From contig NZ_KE383936.1 of assembly GCF_000422865.1 (NCBI RefSeq), positions 124,001 to 188,000 on the forward strand: a stretch of 64,000 bases of DNA. Direction: 5' to 3'. How positions within the stretch are numbered: the stretch's first letter is position 1; each line of letters opens with the position of its first letter. The position numbers were made by a program, and so were the translations under genes. The stretch is from Oceanospirillum maris DSM 6286. Its GTDB lineage: Bacteria > Pseudomonadota > Gammaproteobacteria > Pseudomonadales > Halomonadaceae. Shown in pieces: positions 50,681 to 57,860 of this stretch. The notes beneath the pieces were generated by a model. That model was not told where the DNA came from. It worked only from the letters and a program-made list of their open reading frames with translations, and ran no database searches.

Positions 50681-51279
50681 ATTAACCAAAAATTTAATTT
50701 TGATTGATTTCTTCCTGCGCTCATATCTTACTGATCTGCAAGGCTGTTTGATATTTTATCTAACAGTCTTGCTCCCCTCCTTGAAAATTTTTCAATGATG
50801 CTTTTTATAAGAATGAAAAAAATGTTGTACATCATTCATCTAAAGCTATAGCTTCTTAGGTGCGGACAGAGCAGAAAAATTGAGTTCTCTAGCCGTAAAA
50901 TAACAAAGTAGCTCGCTAAACTCTAAATAAAACGTGATAAGCCTTTATGTAAAAAAAGTATTAATAATTAAAGGGTTAATAAGCATTTTTATAGAAATTA
51001 GCCATCATTAAAATAATAAATGAGTCACTTTGTAATGGTCTGGTTATTGGTGGTACTTTGTATCGCTACAATCCAGTCCATAGTAAACCATGCTCAAATA
51101 TTCAACATTGGATTGAGCCAAAATGTTTTACCAGGAAATAAAGGCCAAATTTGGTCGGTTGTGATAAACAATGACTACATTGGATGTAAGGAGTCACAAC
51201 ACCCAGTCACAGGCCTGTACCGATAAAAATAAAAGTGCTAGCAAAGAACTGCCGGCACTCAGGACATGGGAATACTGCT
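50681..51279 (+). other. 599-base intergenic region and probable structured rpoS leader
   Basis: No gene is supported. A long hairpin at 50738-50772 (11 bp, one mismatch, then GATA/TATC with a TTT loop) follows the DUF368 gene and lacks a clear T-run. Then come the palindrome TTGAAAA-T-TTTTCAA (50781-50795) and AATGATG/CATCATT arms (50794-50800 with 50830-50836). The rest is AT-rich. In E. coli the rpoS message has a leader of over 500 bases that binds Hfq and small RNAs; a comparable role here is inference. A 68-codon frame at 51020-51226 has no ribosome site and is not called. Confidence 0.55.
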
Positions 51280-52296
51280 ATGACGACTCTAGAACATGAT
51301 TTTGACATAGAGCACGATGCTAATCTTCGCCCATCTGAAGCGGATGCAACAAAGGATTTATCCTTACAGAGCTTGTCTTCACAAGAGACTGAAGAACAAA
51401 CAGAAGAGCAAGCCGAAGCGGATTTTGAACGCGCTCTTGAGCGCGAGGATAAATCAGAAAAAAGCTTAGATGCGACTCAGCTCTATCTTAGTGAAATTGG
51501 CTTTTCGCCTCTTCTCTCTCCAGAGGAAGAAGTTTACTTTGGTCGTCTTGCCCGCAAAGGTGATGCCGCTGGCCGACGTCGAATGATTGAAAGCAATCTT
51601 CGTCTTGTTGTTAAAATTTCCCGCCGTTACTTAAATCGAGGCTTATCCCTGCTCGACTTGATTGAAGAGGGTAACTTAGGCTTGATCCGGGCGGTGGAGA
51701 AATTTGACCCAGAGCGCGGCTTCCGTTTTTCAACCTATGCAACGTGGTGGATTCGTCAGACGATTGAACGTGCCTTGATGAATCAAACTCGCACGATTCG
51801 CCTACCGATTCATGTGGTGAAAGAGCTTAATGTTTACCTGCGTGCCGCCCGCGAATTGAGTCAAAAATTAGACCATGAGGCGACACCGGAAGATATCGCT
51901 GCTTCGCTGGATCGTCCTGTCGAGGCGGTTAAAAAGATGTTAGGTCTTAACGAACGCGTTACCTCGATGGATCATCCTCTTGGCGGTGATATGGATAAAC
52001 CTCTGGTTGAGACTATTGCCGATGCAGAGGATATGGATCCGGCACATATGCTGCAAAAAGATGATTTTACTCAGCATATGGATCTTTGGTTGTCAGAGCT
52101 TACAGATAAACAGTCTGAGGTTGTAGTGCGCCGTTTTGGCTTGCATGGCCATGAGCCATCAACGCTAGAACAAGTAGGTGCCGAGATCGGCCTTACCCGT
52201 GAAAGGGTTCGTCAGATTCAGGTGGAAGGCCTACGTCGGTTACGTCGCATGATGGAAAAGCAGGGCATTTCCATTGAATCTGTTTTTAGTGACTAG
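51280..52296 (+). CDS. rpoS: RNA polymerase sigma factor RpoS
   Basis: RpoS (sigma-38) directs the general stress and stationary-phase programme. The 338-residue protein has region 1.2 ([21 protein letters not shown]), region 2 with the core-binding and -10-reading stretch [44 protein letters not shown], region 3 ([22 protein letters not shown]), and region 4 with [21 protein letters not shown] 51280 has GGGA nine bases upstream. About 55 acidic N-terminal residues precede region 1.2. Location after surE-pcm confirms the identity. A terminator follows at 52313. Confidence 0.98.
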   Translation: MTTLEHDFDIEHDANLRPSEADATKDLSLQSLSSQETEEQTEEQAEADFERALEREDKSEKSLDATQLYLSEIGFSPLLSPEEEVYFGRLARKGDAAGRRRMIESNLRLVVKISRRYLNRGLSLLDLIEEGNLGLIRAVEKFDPERGFRFSTYATWWIRQTIERALMNQTRTIRLPIHVVKELNVYLRAARELSQKLDHEATPEDIAASLDRPVEAVKKMLGLNERVTSMDHPLGGDMDKPLVETIADAEDMDPAHMLQKDDFTQHMDLWLSELTDKQSEVVVRRFGLHGHEPSTLEQVGAEIGLTRERVRQIQVEGLRRLRRMMEKQGISIESVFSD

Positions 52297-52312
52297 TGCA
52301 GGCTCAAGCTAT

Positions 52313-52350
52313 GACAGGGTTGACTTTACTCCTCCCTGTCTTTTCTTTTC
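52313..52350 (+). terminator. Terminator of rpoS
   Basis: GACAGGG (52313-52319) pairs with CCCTGTC (52334-52340), followed by TTTTCTTTTC. The next gene begins 225 bases on, leaving space for its own promoter. Confidence 0.8.
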
Positions 52351-52576
52351 TCTTCTTCGTCTTTCCCTTCTATCTGAATGCTCCTAAATTATCGTATTTT
52401 CTGAATCGTTAGATATAAGGCTGTGCACTGCATGGCCTTTTTAATTTAATGTCATTTTTTTTACGATTCCTTGTCCTTTATAAGTCTTTTGTAGCAATTT
52501 TGTCATTTTTCATTGGTGTAATGTCATGTATTGCGCAGAGGTCTAGCTGCGTCGCTTTACTGGAGATTGCATATCA

Positions 52577-54358
52577 ATGGCAGAAACAGCCGAGTTGCTG
52601 AATATTATCGAGCAGCAAAAAATAAACACCGTCTTTCAACCGATTATTGGTGCTCATGGCCAATCTATTTTTGCCTATGAGGCCTTGACTCGTGGCCCGG
52701 CAGATAGCCCCTATTGCAGCCCAGTGAATCTATTTGAAGCGGCGAAACGCCAGCAGCAATTATTTGCGTTGGAGGCGATTTGCCGAAGGCGTGCAATTGA
52801 AAAGTTTACGCAACAGCAGCTACCAGGCAAGCTCTTTTTAAATGTAACCCCCGAAACCCTGCTGCAAGCGGATCATCATAAAGGTATGACCTTAGATCTG
52901 TTGAATAACTACGGTTTAAAACCTGAACAGGTGGTTATTGAAATTACAGAGCACTCGCCAACCCATGACTATGAGTTGATGTGCCATGCGGTACGGCATT
53001 ACCAAGGTGAAGGCTTTTCTATCGCCATTGATGATTTAGGTGCAGGTTATTCCAGTTTAAGGCTTTGGTCTGAGTTACAACCAGAATATGTGAAAATTGA
53101 TCGTCATTTTGTTTCAGGGATTGATCGAGACAAGGTTAAACGTGATTTTGTGCGCTCTATTGTCGAGATTGCTCGGGCGGTTAATAGTCAAGTGGTTGCA
53201 GAAGGTATTGAAACCCGCCAAGAGTTTGAAGCGCTATCTGAAATTGGGGTGGATTATCTGCAGGGTTATTACTTTGCAAGGCCTCACCCTGAACCGATTC
53301 GTGAAGTATCCAAGTCAGCTCAGAAGGTCTGGAAACAGATCAAGGAGAGTAGAGAGATGTACAAGGATGAAGGTCAAATAGGCCGATTAAAGCTTGATAT
53401 TTCCCCCGTAACACCAGAGACACTGGTGGAAGAGGTGGTGGATATTTTTGAGAAAAACGAACACTGGTTCTCCGCTCCGGTGGTCTCAGGTGGTTTACCG
53501 GTGGGGATTATCACTCGCTCCCGGTTACTGCAGAAACTGAGTAAAGCCTTTGGCCGTGATCTCTATAGCAAGAAACCTGTTAGCCAAATTATGGATCAGA
53601 ACTTTATGTCGGTTGAACGACATATGCGGCTTGAGACCGTAAGCCAGCAGGTGACGCAACGAAACCGGAGCCGATTAGAGGAGGATTTTATTATCACCGA
53701 AAACGGCTACTATTCCGGCGTAGGTCAGGTGATTGATCTGTTAAAAATGATTACAGAGGTGCAGCTGAAAAGCGCGCAGAACTCAAATCCTCTGACAGGC
53801 TTACCGGGTAATGTCTTGATTCAAGAGCATATTGATCAGCTTATCACCAGTAAAACACCCTTTGTAACGTGCTACTTTGATCTGGACAATTTTAAGCCTT
53901 ACAACGATCAATACGGCTATGCCCGAGGGGATGATATTCTTCTGAGTGTTTCTCAGCTGCTTAAAAAACACTGTCAGCCTAAGCTGGATTTTGTGGGGCA
54001 TGTTGGCGGCGATGACTACGTGGTGGTTTTCCAAAGCTCTAACTGGCAAACATTTGTTCAAGATGCTTTGAGTGAGTTCAGCCAATCGCGGCGAGCTTTC
54101 TACAGCCCTGACCACTTAGGGGATGGTGGCATTTGGGCTGAGGACCGATTTGGTGAAAGACGGTTTTTTGGTCTGATGAGCATCTCTGTGGCCGCTATTG
54201 ACTCTGAATCTGCAAACTTTGGTTCAGCCAAAGAACTTGTCAGTCGGTTAAGCCTAATTAAGCACGAGGCCAAACATGCCAAAGGCAATAGCTTGGTGGC
54301 TCAACTAGCTGGGTCTATTGTTAATTTGTTCACCGAAGCTGATACCTGCAGTGCTTAA
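52577..54358 (+). CDS. EAL-CBS-GGDEF cyclic-di-GMP signalling protein
   Basis: This 593-residue cytoplasmic protein has an N-terminal EAL phosphodiesterase domain (about 1-245) with YEALTRG at about 33, IEITEHS, IDDLGAGYSSL at about 151, VKIDRHFV and VAEGIET; all principal metal and catalytic residues appear to be kept. A pair of CBS motifs follows (about 265-395), then a GGDEF domain from about 410. Its active-site sequence is GGDDY at about 477 instead of GGDEF/GGEEF, so cyclase activity is doubtful. The likely role is a nucleotide-regulated c-di-GMP phosphodiesterase. It follows rpoS, separated by a terminator, suggesting independent control. Confidence 0.93.
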   Translation: MAETAELLNIIEQQKINTVFQPIIGAHGQSIFAYEALTRGPADSPYCSPVNLFEAAKRQQQLFALEAICRRRAIEKFTQQQLPGKLFLNVTPETLLQADHHKGMTLDLLNNYGLKPEQVVIEITEHSPTHDYELMCHAVRHYQGEGFSIAIDDLGAGYSSLRLWSELQPEYVKIDRHFVSGIDRDKVKRDFVRSIVEIARAVNSQVVAEGIETRQEFEALSEIGVDYLQGYYFARPHPEPIREVSKSAQKVWKQIKESREMYKDEGQIGRLKLDISPVTPETLVEEVVDIFEKNEHWFSAPVVSGGLPVGIITRSRLLQKLSKAFGRDLYSKKPVSQIMDQNFMSVERHMRLETVSQQVTQRNRSRLEEDFIITENGYYSGVGQVIDLLKMITEVQLKSAQNSNPLTGLPGNVLIQEHIDQLITSKTPFVTCYFDLDNFKPYNDQYGYARGDDILLSVSQLLKKHCQPKLDFVGHVGGDDYVVVFQSSNWQTFVQDALSEFSQSRRAFYSPDHLGDGGIWAEDRFGERRFFGLMSISVAAIDSESANFGSAKELVSRLSLIKHEAKHAKGNSLVAQLAGSIVNLFTEADTCSA

Positions 54359-54375
54359 GACCGATTTTTTATAGG

Positions 54376-54431
54376 TTGTCGCAGAACTGTCATAAATATG
54401 TCGCAATACTGTCGTTTAGGCTGCGTATAAC
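54376..54431 (+). promoter_or_regulatory. PhoB-dependent promoter (four tandem Pho half-sites plus -10)
   Basis: Four 7-base half-sites lie in exact 11-base register: TTGTCGC (54376-54382), CTGTCAT (54387-54393), ATGTCGC (54398-54404) and CTGTCGT (54409-54415), each separated by four A/T-rich bases. The central pair matches the Pho box CTGTCAT-AWAW-CTGTCAY closely. Ten bases after the last half-site is TATAAC (54426-54431), the normal distance for a PhoB promoter, which lacks a -35. Transcription would start about 60 bases before the DUF6482 gene. Confidence 0.75.
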
Positions 54432-54500
54432 GGTTATAACGCAAATCAAAACGCATATTGTTGGTTAAACAGCCAACCCAAAAGACAGAAAGGCAATACT

Positions 54501-54791
54501 ATGAAAATGACAGAACTGCACCAACTGATAGAACATCATCCTTCTGTAGAGGTTCAAATCCAGTCTCATCATGAAGGTGTTTACTTTACAGTAGAGATTA
54601 TCTTGGGTGATATGACTTACTGCTTGCACGGACAAAAGGGTAAACCGCTGGTTTTTCGTGATGAGGATTCAGCTCGTAACCTGCTTCAGCAATCAGGTAT
54701 CAAACAGGTTAAATCTCACCGTGTTTTATCCCGTTTATCAACCCTTGCTCAGCCTTTGTTAAACACCGGATGGCGTGCTCAGTTAGCTTAA
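54501..54791 (+). CDS. DUF6482-like small protein, probable Pho-regulon member
   Basis: This 96-residue soluble protein looks like the DUF6482 group of small proteins found in pseudomonads and relatives; the pattern TELHQLIEHHPSVEVQIQSHHEGVYFTVEIILGD ... LVFRDEDSAR fits from memory. No catalytic motif is visible and no function is known. AAGG lies about ten bases before the ATG. It stands alone between an EAL-CBS-GGDEF gene and hemH and is headed by a near-consensus double Pho box and -10, so it is expected to rise under phosphate limitation. That regulatory assignment is from sequence only. Confidence 0.78.
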   Translation: MKMTELHQLIEHHPSVEVQIQSHHEGVYFTVEIILGDMTYCLHGQKGKPLVFRDEDSARNLLQQSGIKQVKSHRVLSRLSTLAQPLLNTGWRAQLA

Positions 54792-54994
54792 TTTAAGCAC
54801 TGACATTATTTAAGCGCCGCCACTGTGGGCGTATCTTTTATCGACTTTTTAACCGAGTGTTTTTTTTTATTCTTCAGGACACGTTATTATAGCAACACCG
54901 TATAAGAGCCTCAGATGCTGAGTTGTCATCCCTAATCCCTAAAAGTAAGGGTATGCGACAAGCTAGGTTGATGTGTTGTAAATAAGGAATAACG

Positions 54995-56035
54995 ATGTCC
55001 GATACCACTATTGCTGCAATCCCAGATGTTGAATCTGTTCCTCGTGCAGCAAGCTCTTCAAACCTTCGTCAGGGTGTGCTCTTGATAAATTTAGGCACAC
55101 CCGATGCGCCAACACCCGCAGCGGTTAAACGCTACCTTGCTGAATTCCTGCATGATCATCGTGTGGTTGACCTAACCCGTTGGCTGTGGTGTCCTATTTT
55201 GCACGGAGTTATTTTGCAGATACGCCCTAAGCGTGTGGCTAAAGCCTACGCTTCTGTATGGACGGATGATGGCTCTCCTTTGCTTGCCATCAGTAAGCAG
55301 CAGCAAGCAGCGTTAAGCCAACATCTAAAAGACCAAGGGATTGATCTGCCGGTAGAGCTTGCTATGACTTACGGTAATCCTTCTATTTCCGATAGCCTTG
55401 ACCGTCTTGTTCAGGCTGGAGTGGAGGAGGTTATTGTTCTGCCTTTGTACCCTCAGTACTCTGCAACGACCACCGGTGCGGTATTTGATAAATTGGCCAA
55501 AGTAATTGCCACGCGCCCAGAATTCCCCGCGATTACTTTTATTCGTGATTACTATCGAACCGACGGCTACCTTGATGCGCTGGCGCAGTCGGTTAGAGAC
55601 CACTGGCAAGAGCACGGTCGCGGTGATCGGTTGATGATCTCTTTTCACGGTATTCCTAAGCGTTACGCTGATCAAGGCGATCCATACCCACAGCACTGTC
55701 ATCATACCGCAGAACAACTGGCCCAACGTTTAGGGCTAAAAGAAGGTGAATGGATCTGTAGTTTTCAATCTCGCTTTGGCCGTGAAGAGTGGCTTAAACC
55801 CTACACCGATAAAACATTAGAAGTCTGGGGGAAAGAGATTGAAAGGGTGGATATTATCTGTCCCGCTTTTGCTGCAGATTGTCTGGAAACCTTAGAGGAA
55901 ATTCAGGTGGAAAATAAAGACGTTTTCCAAGAGGCCGGTGGAAAAACCTTAAGCTATATTCCAGCGCTTAACGCCAGAGATGATCATATTCAGTTATTAG
56001 CAGACTTGGTTCGACAGAAGCTGTCGGTTCAATAG
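54995..56035 (+). CDS. hemH: Ferrochelatase
   Basis: Ferrochelatase inserts iron into protoporphyrin IX, the last haem step. The 346-residue protein has GVLLINLGTPDAPTPAAVKRYLAEFLHD, the catalytic His in LMISFHGIPKRYADQGDPY, and CPAFAADCLETLEEI with the acidic metal-path residues. About 24 N-terminal residues precede the core. AAGGA precedes the ATG. It lacks the cysteines of [2Fe-2S] ferrochelatases at the very C-terminus. The last six codons belong to an 18-bp repeat that is copied twice beyond the stop. Confidence 0.97.
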   Translation: MSDTTIAAIPDVESVPRAASSSNLRQGVLLINLGTPDAPTPAAVKRYLAEFLHDHRVVDLTRWLWCPILHGVILQIRPKRVAKAYASVWTDDGSPLLAISKQQQAALSQHLKDQGIDLPVELAMTYGNPSISDSLDRLVQAGVEEVIVLPLYPQYSATTTGAVFDKLAKVIATRPEFPAITFIRDYYRTDGYLDALAQSVRDHWQEHGRGDRLMISFHGIPKRYADQGDPYPQHCHHTAEQLAQRLGLKEGEWICSFQSRFGREEWLKPYTDKTLEVWGKEIERVDIICPAFAADCLETLEEIQVENKDVFQEAGGKTLSYIPALNARDDHIQLLADLVRQKLSVQ

Positions 56036-56069
56036 AAGCTGTCAATTCAATAGAAACTGTTGATTCAAT
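56016..56069 (+). repeat. 18-bp in-phase tandem repeat spanning the hemH stop
   Basis: Units AGAAGCTGTCGGTTCAAT (56016-56033), AGAAGCTGTCAATTCAAT (56034-56051) and AGAAACTGTTGATTCAAT (56052-56069) repeat without gaps. Because 18 is a multiple of three, the frame is kept: the hemH TAG (56033-56035) recurs as a second TAG one unit on and decays to TTG in the third. Later copies have diverged at two and four bases. Confidence 0.88.
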
Positions 56070-56090
56070 TGAAATGGTGAACAATGATGG

Positions 56091-56121
56091 TGCCCCTATC
56101 AGATAGAAAAAGATAAGGGCA
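56091..56121. terminator. Possible shared terminator between hemH and rsmE
   Basis: TGCCCCTATC (56091-56100) and GATAAGGGCA (56112-56121) form a 10-bp stem with one mismatch around an A-rich loop, in the middle of a convergent pair. Neither side has a strong T-run, so efficiency is uncertain. Confidence 0.4.
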
Positions 56122-56146
56122 TTATTCTTACGGGCTAAAAAACAGT

Positions 56147-56854
56147 CTAAAAAAGCCGTGCCAACAGCGCCGTAACCGCCGTTTCTACCCTCAGAATACG
56201 TTCACCCAAATGCACGGGCTTTAAACCAGCCTCAACCAGCTTTTCGACTTCATAGGGAATAAAGCCACCTTCGGGGCCGATAGCCAGTGTTGTTTCTCCC
56301 TCTATGCCTCGGGGACAGGCCTCTAGGCTGCCTGGATGAGCAACGATTCCTTGGGTACCAGCACAGATATTTGGTAATCGGTCTTCCACAAAGGGCTTAA
56401 ATTGTGTTTCAAGATGCACTTCTGGCAGCAGGGTGTCTCTGGCCTGTTCTAGGCCCAGAATTAAATTATCACGGATCTTTTCTGGCTTTAATTCTGGCGA
56501 CATCCAGTAACTTTTTTCAACCCGCTTTGTGCCCAGTAAAACAAGACGCTTTACGCCAAGGGTGCTGATATGTTGCAGTGAACGAGCCAACATTCTAGGT
56601 CTAGGCAGTGCAAGTATCAGTGTGAGTGGTAAAGGGGTTGGTGGTTCTTGGTCAAAATGGGTTTCAAGTATAACGCCATTAGCATCTGACTGACGTACCA
56701 AACCGCTTCCCATAAGCTGATTAAGACGACCTATTTTTAGCTTATCGCCTATGGCAGCGCGATGTACGTTTTGGATATGCTGAGCGCGATGGTCGGTTAG
56801 GTGAACTTTATGTTCGCTGATAAAGTCTGACTCGTACAGTAGGATTAAATTCAT
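56147..56854 (-). CDS. rsmE: 16S rRNA m3U1498 methyltransferase
   Basis: RsmE methylates N3 of U1498 in the decoding centre of 16S rRNA. The 235-residue SPOUT protein has an N-terminal PUA-like domain (HVHRAAIGDKLKIGRLN-type) and a C-terminal trefoil-knot fold with LVLLGTKRVEKSYW and LAIGPEGGFIPYEVE, the SAM-binding hallmark, followed by LGERILRVETAVTALLARL. It is convergent with hemH and its start is 110 bases from the divergent DsbA-like gene. Confidence 0.96.
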   Translation of the reverse strand: MNLILLYESDFISEHKVHLTDHRAQHIQNVHRAAIGDKLKIGRLNQLMGSGLVRQSDANGVILETHFDQEPPTPLPLTLILALPRPRMLARSLQHISTLGVKRLVLLGTKRVEKSYWMSPELKPEKIRDNLILGLEQARDTLLPEVHLETQFKPFVEDRLPNICAGTQGIVAHPGSLEACPRGIEGETTLAIGPEGGFIPYEVEKLVEAGLKPVHLGERILRVETAVTALLARLF

Positions 56855-56963
56855 AGTTGATGCCCCCGCTTAAGAAGCAGGCATCATAAGCTGGCTGTTT
56901 GTGAATGCAAGCCGCTATTTAACTCATGCAGGGATGCAAGTGCTATAACAATAGGATGGCATT

Positions 56964-57617
56964 ATGACCGATTATATCAATGCTCTAATCAAAGATGACG
57001 GCCCTGCTCTAGTCTATATCATGGACCCTATGTGCAGTTGGTGTTGGGCATTTAAGCCTGTTATCGAAGAGATACGAACTGCGTTCCCCGGGTTTAATGT
57101 TTACACCTTACCGGGTGGCCTAGCGCCTGATAGTAGTGAGCCTATGCCTGAGGCTCAAAAGGTCCAAATATCGAGTATTTGGAAAAAAATTGAAAGCACC
57201 GTAGGCACAACATTTAATCATGATTTTTGGACGCAATGTGAACCACGGCGCTCGACCTACCCGACTTGTCGCGCTCTTCTTCTTGCTCGAGATATTGGCA
57301 AAGAGAACGAGATGATTGATTCAATTCAGCGGGCTTATTATTTAAACGCACAGAACCCTTCTGATATGGCAACGTTAGCATTGTGTGCCGCAGAGATCGG
57401 TATGGATATTGAGCCTTTCAAGCAAGCAATGGTCAGCGATGAACTTGACGAACGTTTACAGCAGGAATTGACGTTTCACCAACGTTTGGGCGTGCAAGGT
57501 TTTCCCTCTCTGGTGTTAAAAGTCTCTGACCGCTGGATGGGTATCGGTCTGGATTATAAAGATGCTAAGTCGATGATTGAACAGATCAAAGCAGGTATTG
57601 AAAAAACAGACATCTAA
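56964..57617 (+). CDS. DsbA/FrnE-like cytosolic thioredoxin-fold protein
   Basis: This 217-residue protein is a DsbA-family thioredoxin fold with the active site MDPMCSWCWAFKP (CSWC) at about residue 23 and a cis-Pro loop GVQGFPSLVLK near 187. A helical insertion separates the two halves. There is no signal peptide, so it should work in the cytoplasm, like FrnE-type oxidoreductases; the partner is unknown. AGGATG lies about eight bases before the ATG. It does not appear to be co-transcribed with rsmE (opposite strand), and the next gene begins 243 bases later. Confidence 0.88.
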   Translation: MTDYINALIKDDGPALVYIMDPMCSWCWAFKPVIEEIRTAFPGFNVYTLPGGLAPDSSEPMPEAQKVQISSIWKKIESTVGTTFNHDFWTQCEPRRSTYPTCRALLLARDIGKENEMIDSIQRAYYLNAQNPSDMATLALCAAEIGMDIEPFKQAMVSDELDERLQQELTFHQRLGVQGFPSLVLKVSDRWMGIGLDYKDAKSMIEQIKAGIEKTDI

Positions 57618-57692
57618 GAGTGAGCGACGATATTTAATGAAAGGAGTACGATAACGTTCCGTTAACCAAAGGAAATATGAAATGGATCTAAT

Positions 57693-57706
57693 TTGATATA
57701 AATCAA
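57693..57706. promoter_or_regulatory. FNR/Anr-type oxygen-responsive site
   Basis: TTGAT-ATAA-ATCAA is a perfect match to the FNR/Anr consensus TTGAT-N4-ATCAA. A -10-like TTTATA/TTATAT occurs at 57731-57737, about 25 bases after the box, which is right for a class II activated promoter, and a 16-bp palindrome ATGACT-CAAT-AGTCAT (57741-57756) lies at the expected start. The start codon of the GGDEF-EAL gene is about 155 bases downstream. Confidence 0.65.
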
Positions 57707-57860
57707 TAGATTAAAGATGTCTTTGTTTCGTTTATATGAGATGACTCAATAGTCATGGTCATTGTGTCACATAAAGAAATAGTGATCTGACTCAGAGCGC
57801 TATTGTGTTATTTTGTGTAATATTAGGTATTTGTATTTTATGTTTGCCGAGGTTAACGCA

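Noticed and set aside
51020-51226. A 68-codon open frame with a hydrophobic N-terminus before rpoS, considered as a relic of nlpD
   Set aside because: No ribosome site, AT-rich content unlike nearby genes, and no lipobox, LysM or M23 sequence.
52448-52527. Several TGTCA motifs before the EAL-CBS-GGDEF gene, considered as another Pho box
   Set aside because: Spacing is 21 bases and not a multiple of 11, and no half-site lies between, unlike the clear array at 54376.
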